From NCBI GenBank assembly GCA_913057815.1, contig CAJXOV010000176.1, forward strand, positions 1 to 5,699: DNA of 5,699 bases, in the 5' to 3' direction. The translations under genes and the position numbers were made by a program. Under the pieces are notes generated by a model. It made no database searches. It was not told the DNA's origin and saw only the letters and a program-made list of their open reading frames with translations. This DNA is from an uncultured Flavobacteriales bacterium. Its GTDB lineage: Bacteria; Bacteroidota; Bacteroidia; Flavobacteriales_D; Sanyastnellaceae. Shown one piece after another: positions 1 through 5,699 of this stretch (its first letter is position 1; the number at the start of each line of letters is the position of its first letter).

Positions 1-47
1 CTACACCTCTCTATTCGTCGGCAGCGTCAGATGTGTATAAGAGACAG
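1..47 (+). other. Nextera i5-side sequencing adapter (artefact)
   Basis: This stretch is not genomic. Positions 1-6 (CTACAC) match the 3' end of the Illumina P5 oligo. Positions 7-14 (CTCTCTAT) match a standard Nextera i5 index, S502 from memory. Positions 15-28 (TCGTCGGCAGCGTC) are the read-1 adapter and 29-47 (AGATGTGTATAAGAGACAG) are the 19-base Tn5 mosaic end. The genomic insert begins at 48. It should be masked before any annotation or database submission. Confidence 0.99.
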
Positions 48-106
48 GCTTTTATTTCATCTAATTTGATGTCGGAAAATGATATGTTATTTTCAGCTGC
101 CGTCAT
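48..106 (-). CDS. murC: UDP-N-acetylmuramate--L-alanine ligase, N-terminal fragment (probable MurC)
   Basis: An ATG at 106-104 overlaps the murG stop as ATGA and opens a frame that runs 19 codons plus two bases before the adapter cuts it off at 48. The readable peptide is MTAAENNISFSDIKLDEIK. It contains no catalytic motif: in MurC the GIGGxGMS nucleotide-fold loop normally follows this point within about ten residues, so it would lie just beyond the insert. The assignment to murC rests on position, because murC follows murG in dcw clusters of Bacteroidota and many other bacteria, and on the leader resembling the DIK-type lead-in before the first MurC strand. The 4-base overlap suggests translational coupling to murG. 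MurC would add L-Ala to UDP-MurNAc in the cytoplasm. That a coding region starts here is well supported; its identity is inferred, with ftsQ or another dcw gene a less likely alternative. Confidence 0.72.
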
Positions 107-1200
107 TTTAAAAGTTCTTCTATTTGATTTACTATATCAGACGTGGCGTTAGGTTTGGCTAGTTTTTTTATGTTTTGACTCATAGATTCCATTTTAGGAG
201 AATCATTTATGAGTTCATTTAATACTTGGTATAAGTTCTCTTTAGCCTCAGCGTCTTTCAGCAAAATAGCTGCACCCACATCACTTAAAGCGTGAGCATT
301 TTTAGTTTGGTGGTCTTCACTTACGTTTGGTGATGGAATGAAAATGGTGGGTTTTCCTATCAAACATAATTCACTAATAGACATAGCTCCAGCTCTACTA
401 ATAATTACATCAGCAGCGGCATACGCCATATCCATTTCTTTTATGAATGGAGTAATGACTAATCCTTTTTTATGTTCATTTGAGATACTCTCAGATTCTG
501 ATGAGAAGCTTTTCCCACACTGCCAAATGAGCTGAATGTTATCGCCTAATATTTTTTGAATGTGCTCTCTTAAAGCATGGTTTATGGTTCTAGCTCCTAA
601 ACTGCCTCCTACTGCTAGTACTGTTTTTTTAGAGTTGTCTAGTCTGAAATGTGAGATGGCTTGGTCTTTAGTAACCGAAGCATTGGCTATGAGTGCACGC
701 ACAGGGTTTCCAGTAATGCTAATCTTTTCTTTGGGGAACCATCGTTCCATATTGGAATAAGCTACACAAATTTTATTGGCACCGCCTGCAAGCCATTTAT
801 TAGTAATTCCAGGAAATGAATTCTGTTCTTGAAGAACTGTTTTCACTTTTCTAGCGCTGGCTCTTTTAAGTAAAGGGCCGGATGCATAACCACCAACTCC
901 GATGGCTATATCTGGCTTAAATTCTTTTATAATTTTATTGGCGTTCCATAAGCTAGAAATAAGCTTGAATGGAAACGATAGATTGTCTATGGTTAGTTTT
1001 CTTTGGATTCCGCTTATCCATAATCCTTTAATTGGATAGCCTGCTTCTGGAACTTTAGTCATTTCCATACGACCATCTGCTCCTACGAATAAAATTTCCG
1101 ATTGCGGATTTCTTCTTTTGATTTCATCTGCTATGGCTATTGCTGGAAATATATGTCCACCTGTTCCGCCTCCTGATATGATTACTTTAAGCGAAGGCAT
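103..1200 (-). CDS. murG: UDP-N-acetylglucosamine--N-acetylmuramyl-(pentapeptide) pyrophosphoryl-undecaprenol GlcNAc transferase
   Basis: This complete 365-residue protein is of normal MurG length (E. coli about 355). MurG is a GT-B glycosyltransferase at the inner face of the cytoplasmic membrane that moves GlcNAc from UDP-GlcNAc onto lipid I to make lipid II. The N-terminal domain shows the glycine loop GGGTGGH (10-16), the second loop GVGGYASGP (101-109) and QEQNSFPGITNKWL (124-137). GNPVR (164-168) leads into the C-terminal domain, which carries the third loop GGSLGAR (198-204), SRAGAMSISEL (268-278, with the UDP-ribose-binding Glu at 277) and EDHQTKNA (295-302). No key position appears lost. 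The ATG at 1200 lies inside the end of ftsW, giving a 14-base overlap, and has a purine-rich tract just upstream, which supports this start. The TGA stop at 105-103 overlaps the next ATG. GGSLGAR, where E. coli has GGSQGAR, is as I recall usual in Bacteroidota. Confidence 0.98.
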   Translation of the reverse strand: MPSLKVIISGGGTGGHIFPAIAIADEIKRRNPQSEILFVGADGRMEMTKVPEAGYPIKGLWISGIQRKLTIDNLSFPFKLISSLWNANKIIKEFKPDIAIGVGGYASGPLLKRASARKVKTVLQEQNSFPGITNKWLAGGANKICVAYSNMERWFPKEKISITGNPVRALIANASVTKDQAISHFRLDNSKKTVLAVGGSLGARTINHALREHIQKILGDNIQLIWQCGKSFSSESESISNEHKKGLVITPFIKEMDMAYAAADVIISRAGAMSISELCLIGKPTIFIPSPNVSEDHQTKNAHALSDVGAAILLKDAEAKENLYQVLNELINDSPKMESMSQNIKKLAKPNATSDIVNQIEELLK

Positions 1201-2425
1201 GTTCTTCTTCTCTATTGGATTTAATTATTTTCTTTTTTTTTATAGGGTTAGCCATTTTTTCTTCGGCCGAAGGCTCTAACTCATAATCTTCATCAAACAC
1301 ACTTCTGCTTACACTAAGAATAACTCCTATAGCGAAACATGTAAACAGAATACTAGTTCCTCCCATGGAAACTAGAGGAAGTGGCTGACCAGTTACGGGT
1401 ATTATATTCACCGAAACTGCCATGTTTATAAACGCTTGAAACACCAGAAGCATGCTAAACCCTAAAGCTAATAATCCACCAAAATGGCGAGGACATTTCA
1501 TAGCTAACCTTATACTTCTGTAGAAGAAAATTAGGTAGAGCATTAGGATACCTAATCCACCGAATATGCTTCCGTATTCTTCTATAATAAATGCGTAAAT
1601 CATATCTGAATAAGCATGCGGCATACTGTTTCTAGCATGTGCTGTTCCTGGAGGAGAAGGGAATATTCCTCCTCTGTAAATAGCGGCTTTGGCCTCTTCG
1701 GTCTGGTAATCTGTAGCAGTCTCTGAACTAGATTCACCTGAAAAGAACATTTCTATTCTACTCATCCAGGTGCTGGCTCTTCCAGGAACCATTCCTGGGT
1801 CTATTTTGTAAACTGTAAACATTAGCACCAATCCTAATAGAGCTGAACCTATTATGGCTGAGATATGTTTTATATGTACTCCACCTATAAACATTAGGAG
1901 CAAGCAAACTCCTCCTAATAGAACCGCAGTAGAAAAGTTAGCTGGAAAAATCAGCAAGCATATACCTACTACTGGCGTTAAGATTGGAAGTACTCCTTCT
2001 TTAAAGCTATGCAGTTTTGTTCTTTTGACCGTCAACATTCTGGCCACGTACATGATCAGTACGATTTTAGCAAAATCAGAGGTTTGAAAATTCTGATTTA
2101 TAATTGGAATTTTTATCCATCTGCTGGCCCCGTTGATATTCAGTCCAAATAACAATGTGACCAATAGTAAGCCGGCAGCCACCCAAATCAGAATTTGACT
2201 CATGCGAGAGAAATACTTAAACTTGATTTGATGTACCCAGTAAATAACTGCTATACCTGCAGAAAGCATAAATCCGTGCTTGACCAGGTATTTCATAGAG
2301 CTGTCATGCCTGTAAGCAAGCGCACCTGTGGCGCTATACACCGCTAATAGCGAGTACAATGCTAGAAATATAGTTACCATCCAGATAACTTTATCTCCTT
2401 TTAATTTGCTTAAAATTTGCTGCAT
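1187..2425 (-). CDS. ftsW: FtsW, septal SEDS-family peptidoglycan glycosyltransferase
   Basis: This complete 412-residue polytopic membrane protein is of normal FtsW length. SEDS proteins polymerise lipid II into glycan strands, and FtsW does so at the septum with its partner class B PBP FtsI, whose gene should lie upstream of murE outside this window. About ten hydrophobic segments are visible, including roughly 13-33, 76-95, 145-160, 164-181, 188-205, 286-302, 316-336 and 355-373. Family motifs are NGASRWIKI (98-106), QTSDFAK (114-120), the extracellular-loop motif PHAYSDMIYAFIIEEYG (269-285) and PVTGQPLPLVSMGGTS (343-358). Asp274 aligns with the essential catalytic Asp of FtsW/RodA. The cytoplasmic tail (about 375-412) is charged and lysine-rich, and part of it is encoded over a nine-base A run (1241-1233). 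FtsW rather than RodA is favoured because the gene lies between murD and murG. The ATG start follows murD by 19 bases; the TAA stop lies inside murG. Confidence 0.96.
   Translation of the reverse strand: MQQILSKLKGDKVIWMVTIFLALYSLLAVYSATGALAYRHDSSMKYLVKHGFMLSAGIAVIYWVHQIKFKYFSRMSQILIWVAAGLLLVTLLFGLNINGASRWIKIPIINQNFQTSDFAKIVLIMYVARMLTVKRTKLHSFKEGVLPILTPVVGICLLIFPANFSTAVLLGGVCLLLMFIGGVHIKHISAIIGSALLGLVLMFTVYKIDPGMVPGRASTWMSRIEMFFSGESSSETATDYQTEEAKAAIYRGGIFPSPPGTAHARNSMPHAYSDMIYAFIIEEYGSIFGGLGILMLYLIFFYRSIRLAMKCPRHFGGLLALGFSMLLVFQAFINMAVSVNIIPVTGQPLPLVSMGGTSILFTCFAIGVILSVSRSVFDEDYELEPSAEEKMANPIKKKKIIKSNREEEHAFA
1202..1213 (-). promoter_or_regulatory. Purine-rich ribosome-binding tract for murG
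   Basis: On the minus strand this reads AGAGAAGAAGAA and ends two bases before the murG ATG at 1200-1198. Its GAGAAG portion (1212-1207) sits about six bases upstream of the start. The same bases encode Arg-Glu-Glu-Glu near the end of FtsW, so the tract has a double role. The other starts in the window have less purine-rich upstream regions. The function is inferred from position and composition only. Confidence 0.5.
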
Positions 2426-2444
2426 GACAGACTGGTTTTTAAGG

Positions 2445-3794
2445 TTATAGTGTTTTTACTGCTTTCTTAAATTGTCTTCCTCTGTCTTCGTAATTTTCAA
2501 ATAAATCGAAACTAGCGCATGCTGGAGAGAGAAGTACTGTTTCACCGTCAAACGCTACCTGGTATGCTACATCTACAGCGGCTTTAGCAGTGTTTACTTC
2601 ATGAATAAATTTCACTTTATCGCCAAAAGTTTCGATGAGTTTTTTGTTATCTGTTCCTAAACAGATGATTGCTTTTACTTTAGATTCTACTAGTGGAATA
2701 AGGTCAGCGTAGTCGTTTCCTTTATCTACACCACCTACTATCCATATCACAGTTTCCTTCTGGCTTTCTAGTGCATACCATGTAGCATTTACATTGGTAG
2801 CTTTAGAATCGTTGATGAATTTTATTCCATTTACTTTAGCTACAAGTTCTAATCGGTGTTCTACCGTGTCGAAATCTGTTAAGCTATTTCTGATGCTCTC
2901 ATTTCTGAGCTGCAGAAGTTTTCCAGTTACTCCAGAGGCCATAGAGTTCATTATGTTATGGCGACCTTGTAACGCTAAATCCTGAATAGACATTTTTAAG
3001 GGGGATTTGAGGTTAATTATGAATTGATTATTGTCCACATAAGCGCCTTTCTGAGCGCTGTCTGCGGGTTGGTTTAGTGAAAAAGGGAAAGCTCTTCCTG
3101 AATGCCCTTTTTCTTGTAAATTCTTTGTAATAGTTTCGTCTTCTGCCCAGTATATAAAGGCATCAGTCGAAGTTTGGTTTTGGATAATTCTGAATTTAGA
3201 ATCTATGTAGTTCTGTAATTCGTATCCGTACCTGTCCAGATGGTCTGCTGTTATGTTTAATAGAATAGCGATATCCAACTTGGTATCGAACATGCCATCC
3301 AGTTGAAAACTGCTTAACTCCAACACCCAAACATCTTTATCTCCAGAGGCCAATTGCAACGCTAAACTCTGTCCTACGTTTCCTGCTAACCCTACATTAA
3401 CACCTGCATTTTTTAGGATGTGGTAAGTAAGTAGGGTAGTAGTGGTTTTACCATTGGTTCCTGTTATTCCTATAAGTTTTCCTTGGGTGTAGCGCGCTGC
3501 AAATTCGATTTCAGAAATCACAGGAATCCCGAGTTCTAAGAAATACTTTATGATAGGCGAACTTTCCGGAATACCAGGGCTCTTTACCACTTCTGTGGCA
3601 TCTGTCATTTCTGTTTGAGTATGCTTTCCTTCTTCCCAGTTAATCTTCTCTTCAGAAAGCATTTCTTTATACTTATCCTTGATAGAACCATAGTCAGATA
3701 GGAATACAGCATAGCCATGCTTATTGGCTAAGATAGCTGCGCCAGTGCCGCTTTCGCCACCGCCTAAAATCACTATGTTTTTATTTTTTTTCAA
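2445..3794 (-). CDS. murD: UDP-N-acetylmuramoyl-L-alanine--D-glutamate ligase
   Basis: This complete 449-residue cytoplasmic Mur ligase (E. coli MurD about 438) uses ATP to add D-Glu to UDP-MurNAc-L-Ala. An N-terminal Rossmann-like domain opens with VILGGGESGTGAA (8-20). The central ATPase domain has the P-loop GTNGKTTTT (112-120), GNVG (138-141), ELSSFQL (159-165) and NITADHLDRY (180-189), with Lys200 at the position of the carbamylated Mur-ligase lysine. GRHNIMNSMAS (277-287) precedes the C-terminal domain, which carries VEHRLELV (311-318), INDSKATNVNAT (327-338), GGVDKG (354-359) and SPACASFDLFENYEDRGRQF (423-442). These distinguish MurD from MurC, MurE and MurF. The start is TTG (3794-3792). 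Reading upstream in frame gives ACC, AGA, AAC, ATA and then a TAG stop, with no ATG or GTG, and the first downstream Met is residue 45, past the nucleotide-fold loop. TTG is therefore the only sensible start. It begins 8 bases after the mraY stop. Confidence 0.97.
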   Translation of the reverse strand: MKKNKNIVILGGGESGTGAAILANKHGYAVFLSDYGSIKDKYKEMLSEEKINWEEGKHTQTEMTDATEVVKSPGIPESSPIIKYFLELGIPVISEIEFAARYTQGKLIGITGTNGKTTTTLLTYHILKNAGVNVGLAGNVGQSLALQLASGDKDVWVLELSSFQLDGMFDTKLDIAILLNITADHLDRYGYELQNYIDSKFRIIQNQTSTDAFIYWAEDETITKNLQEKGHSGRAFPFSLNQPADSAQKGAYVDNNQFIINLKSPLKMSIQDLALQGRHNIMNSMASGVTGKLLQLRNESIRNSLTDFDTVEHRLELVAKVNGIKFINDSKATNVNATWYALESQKETVIWIVGGVDKGNDYADLIPLVESKVKAIICLGTDNKKLIETFGDKVKFIHEVNTAKAAVDVAYQVAFDGETVLLSPACASFDLFENYEDRGRQFKKAVKTL

Positions 3795-3802
3795 GGTTCT
3801 GT

Positions 3803-5050
3803 TTATCTAATTTTAAGTGTAACAATGGTTAACACAGCTAACATGATTCCTACAATCCAAAACCGGGATACGATTTTAGATTCATGAAATCCAAGTTTTT
3901 GGTAATGGTGATGAAGGGGAGCCATCTTAAAGATTCTCTGTCCTTCCCCTGTTCTTTTCTTTGTGTATTTGAAATAGGAAACCTGCAGCATTACTGATAG
4001 GTTTTCTACTAAGAAGATTCCGCATAAAAGTGGAATCAGTAATTCTTTTCTGATGGCTATAGCGAATACTGCTATTATTCCTCCTAAGGCTAAACTTCCA
4101 GTGTCTCCCATAAATACCTGAGCAGGGTATGAGTTATACCATAGAAAACCAATACAGGCTCCTACGAATGCAGCTCCGAAAATCACCAGCTCACCAGAGT
4201 GGGGTATGTACATAATATTCAGATAATCTGCGAAAATGTAATTACCTGAGACGTAAGCAAAAATGACGAGTGTAAGTCCAATTATGGCTGAGGTTCCTGT
4301 AGCTAGTCCATCCAGTCCATCAGTCATATTAGCTCCGTTAGAAACGGCTGTTACTATGATGATGACTACGGGAATGAAGATCAACCAAAGCAAATCTTTG
4401 GCTGAGTCTCCGAACCAGCTTATTAACCATATATAATCAAATTCATTATCCTTTACGAAAGGAATCGTAGTCTTAAAAGATTTGGATTCTTTCCATACGT
4501 CAGGATTGGTAGTGCCTTCGGCTTGTGCTATAACTTGCTCTATGCTAGGTGTAGCTGTGTCAGACACTTTTTCTTTTATAGTCACATCAGGACTTAAGTA
4601 AAGCATAGAGCCAATAATGACTCCACCTGCTACCTGACCAGCTATCTTAAATTTCCCTGCTAGGCCTTGTTTGTTCTTTTTAAAAACTTTTATGTAGTCA
4701 TCGATAAACCCTATAGCTCCAAACCAAACTGTAGTGAGTATCATCACTTGGATATAAGTGTTAGTCAGATCGGCAAAAAGAATAGTAGGAACTAGAATGG
4801 CTAGTAGAATGATAATTCCGCCCATAGTAGGTGTGCCTGATTTTTCCATTTGGCCATCTAAACCTAAATCTCTGATGGTTTCTCCTACTTGCTTATTTCT
4901 TATCCAGTTAATTAAACTTTTTCCAAAGAACATAGATATAGTAAGCGAAGTAATTATCACCAAAGCGGCTCTGAACGAAAGGAACTTAAAAAGTCCTGCT
5001 CCCGCTAGATCATACGTTTCATTTAGGTAATCAAATAGGTGATATAACAT
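3803..5050 (-). CDS. mraY: Phospho-N-acetylmuramoyl-pentapeptide transferase
   Basis: This complete 415-residue integral membrane enzyme transfers phospho-MurNAc-pentapeptide from UDP to undecaprenyl phosphate, forming lipid I. Expected family motifs appear in order: TPTMGG (73-78), the aspartate pair in DDYIK (117-121), [15 protein letters not shown] (238-252), [11 protein letters not shown] (314-324, with Asp316 matching catalytic Asp267 of E. coli) and the histidine motif [13 protein letters not shown] (378-390). Around ten hydrophobic helices can be picked out. The protein is about 55 residues longer than E. coli MraY (360), mostly from a polar segment at about 153-200 that precedes [13 protein letters not shown]; an enlarged loop here is, from memory, common in Bacteroidota. 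The ATG at 5050 shares its A with the murE stop (TAATG), which implies translational coupling. The TAA stop is at 3805-3803. Confidence 0.98.
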   Translation of the reverse strand: MLYHLFDYLNETYDLAGAGLFKFLSFRAALVIITSLTISMFFGKSLINWIRNKQVGETIRDLGLDGQMEKSGTPTMGGIIILLAILVPTILFADLTNTYIQVMILTTVWFGAIGFIDDYIKVFKKNKQGLAGKFKIAGQVAGGVIIGSMLYLSPDVTIKEKVSDTATPSIEQVIAQAEGTTNPDVWKESKSFKTTIPFVKDNEFDYIWLISWFGDSAKDLLWLIFIPVVIIIVTAVSNGANMTDGLDGLATGTSAIIGLTLVIFAYVSGNYIFADYLNIMYIPHSGELVIFGAAFVGACIGFLWYNSYPAQVFMGDTGSLALGGIIAVFAIAIRKELLIPLLCGIFLVENLSVMLQVSYFKYTKKRTGEGQRIFKMAPLHHHYQKLGFHESKIVSRFWIVGIMLAVLTIVTLKIR

Positions 5051-5652
5051 TACTTATTTAGCAGTTTAAATGTGGTTTCTACCGTTTCGAAATCATCGAA
5101 AGGTTGTTTTACTCCGTTTATATCTTGGTATTTCTCATGGCCTTTTCCGGCTATCAGAATAATGTCGTGAGGTTGTGCTAGCGTGCATGCCAGTTTAATG
5201 GCTTCTTTTCTATCAGAAATTTGAAGCGTTTTAGCCAAGGCTACAGGATCTAAACCTGCTGCCATGTCTTTAATAATTTCATCCGGTTGTTCTAGGCGCG
5301 GATTATCTGATGTGAGTACTACTCTTGTGCTTAACTCAGCGGCTATTTTGGCCATTTCTGGACGCTTGGTTTTGTCTCTGTTTCCACCACATCCTACTAC
5401 TGTTATCACCTGTTCATTGCCAGTTCTTAATGTCTTAATAGTCTTCAGTACATTCATAAGAGCATCAGGAGTGTGTGCATAATCTACCACAGCCATGATT
5501 TGCTTTTCGCTGGTCATTTGCTGAAATCTTCCTTCTACAGAATTAAGAGAGGAAAGCTTGGTAAGTACTTCAAATTTGTCTTGTTCTAATTCTTGGGAGA
5601 TAGCATAAACCGCTAATAGGTTAGAAGCATTGAACTGGCCTATTAATTGAGA
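5050..5652 (-). CDS. murE: UDP-N-acetylmuramoyl-L-alanyl-D-glutamate--2,6-diaminopimelate ligase, C-terminal fragment
   Basis: About 200 C-terminal codons of a Mur ligase remain; roughly 290 N-terminal residues, including the ATP P-loop, are missing because the insert ends at 5652. MurE adds the third stem-peptide residue to UDP-MurNAc-L-Ala-D-Glu in the cytoplasm. Counting from the first genomic codon (TCT, Ser), the fragment shows GQFNASNLL (5-13), the end of the central domain, then GRF (41-43), [10 protein letters not shown] (56-65), [14 protein letters not shown] (87-100), DNPRLEQP (116-123) and AGKGHEKYQ (168-176). The DNPR motif and the GKGHE glutamate are the known meso-diaminopimelate binding signature, so mDAP rather than Lys is predicted. 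An open frame continues into the adapter and gains an ATG at 5667, giving a false MYKRQ N-terminus that must not be annotated. The TAA stop (5052-5050) overlaps the mraY ATG by one base. Confidence 0.97.
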   Translation of the reverse strand, partial: SQLIGQFNASNLLAVYAISQELEQDKFEVLTKLSSLNSVEGRFQQMTSEKQIMAVVDYAHTPDALMNVLKTIKTLRTGNEQVITVVGCGGNRDKTKRPEMAKIAAELSTRVVLTSDNPRLEQPDEIIKDMAAGLDPVALAKTLQISDRKEAIKLACTLAQPHDIILIAGKGHEKYQDINGVKQPFDDFETVETTFKLLNK

Positions 5653-5699
5653 CTGTCTCTTATACACATCTCCGAGCCCACGAGACCTCTCTACATCTC
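5653..5699 (+). other. Nextera i7-side sequencing adapter (artefact)
   Basis: This stretch is not genomic. Positions 5653-5671 (CTGTCTCTTATACACATCT) are the reverse complement of the Tn5 mosaic end and 5672-5686 (CCGAGCCCACGAGAC) are the read-2 adapter. Positions 5687-5694 (CTCTCTAC) match a standard Nextera i7 index, N707 from memory, and 5695-5699 (ATCTC) are the first bases of the P7 complement. Read on the minus strand, 5667-5653 encodes MYKRQ, which falsely extends the murE frame. Confidence 0.99.

Noticed and set aside
1233..1241. A nine-base A run (minus strand) near the end of ftsW as a programmed frameshift site.
   Set aside because: It encodes part of a lysine-rich cytoplasmic tail in a poorly conserved region, and the normal frame ends properly in murG overlap; nothing beyond the run itself suggests programmed slippage.
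3784..3791. A run of eight T on the plus strand between mraY and murD, possibly a terminator tail.
   Set aside because: Transcription runs on the minus strand, where this is an A run inside the first murD codons (Lys-Lys-Asn); there is no preceding GC-rich hairpin.
338..5482. Several open frames of 60-90 codons on the plus strand (for example 338-535, 560-760, 1854-2087, 2794-2985, 4758-5030, 5264-5482).
   Set aside because: Each lies wholly inside a strongly supported conserved gene on the other strand, has no recognisable domain, and is explained as an antisense shadow.
48..5652. A novel defence, mobile or biosynthetic system hidden in the window.
   Set aside because: Every genomic base except two short gaps (8 and 19 bases) lies in the coding frames of conserved dcw cluster genes in a familiar order, leaving no unexplained space.
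29..5671. A 19-base inverted repeat bounds a 5.6 kb gene-bearing segment, resembling a Tn5-like composite transposon carrying cell wall genes.
   Set aside because: The repeats are the engineered mosaic end joined directly to Illumina read-1 and read-2 adapters and indexes; there is no transposase and no target duplication, and the genes run off both ends.

Overview
The window is one 5.6 kb piece of a bacterial division and cell wall (dcw) cluster. All genes lie on the minus strand, and the piece is capped at both ends by Illumina Nextera adapter sequence that is not genomic. The biological insert is 48-5652; positions 1-47 and 5653-5699 are adapter, including index bases.

Read in the direction of transcription, from high to low coordinates, the order is murE (3' part, 5652-5050), mraY (5050-3803), murD (3794-2445), ftsW (2425-1187), murG (1200-103) and the first 19 codons of a further gene that is most likely murC (106-48). 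The genes are packed tightly. murE/mraY share one base (TAATG), mraY/murD are 8 bases apart, murD/ftsW 19 bases apart, ftsW/murG overlap by 14 bases and murG/murC overlap by 4 bases (ATGA). This looks like one polycistronic unit with no room for internal intergenic promoters or terminators. No stretch of more than 19 genomic bases lacks a gene, and I see no RNA genes, CRISPR arrays or native mobile elements.

Together the products carry out consecutive steps of peptidoglycan precursor synthesis. MurD adds D-Glu and MurE adds the third residue, probably meso-diaminopimelate because a DNPR motif is present. MraY makes lipid I, MurG makes lipid II, and FtsW polymerises lipid II at the septum. MurC, which adds the first L-Ala, follows.

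The AT-leaning composition (about 40% GC by eye), the gene order, weak Shine-Dalgarno signals and protein details point to Bacteroidota. Those details are GGSLGAR in MurG, PANFSTA and IIEEYG in FtsW, and an enlarged loop before [13 protein letters not shown] in MraY. A Cytophagales-like member is my best guess, but the order and genus are not certain.

I found no undescribed system here. The points most worth attention are the adapter ends, which give the murE reading frame a false MYKRQ N-terminus, the hidden murC start, the TTG start of murD, and lineage-type sequence variation in MraY and FtsW.
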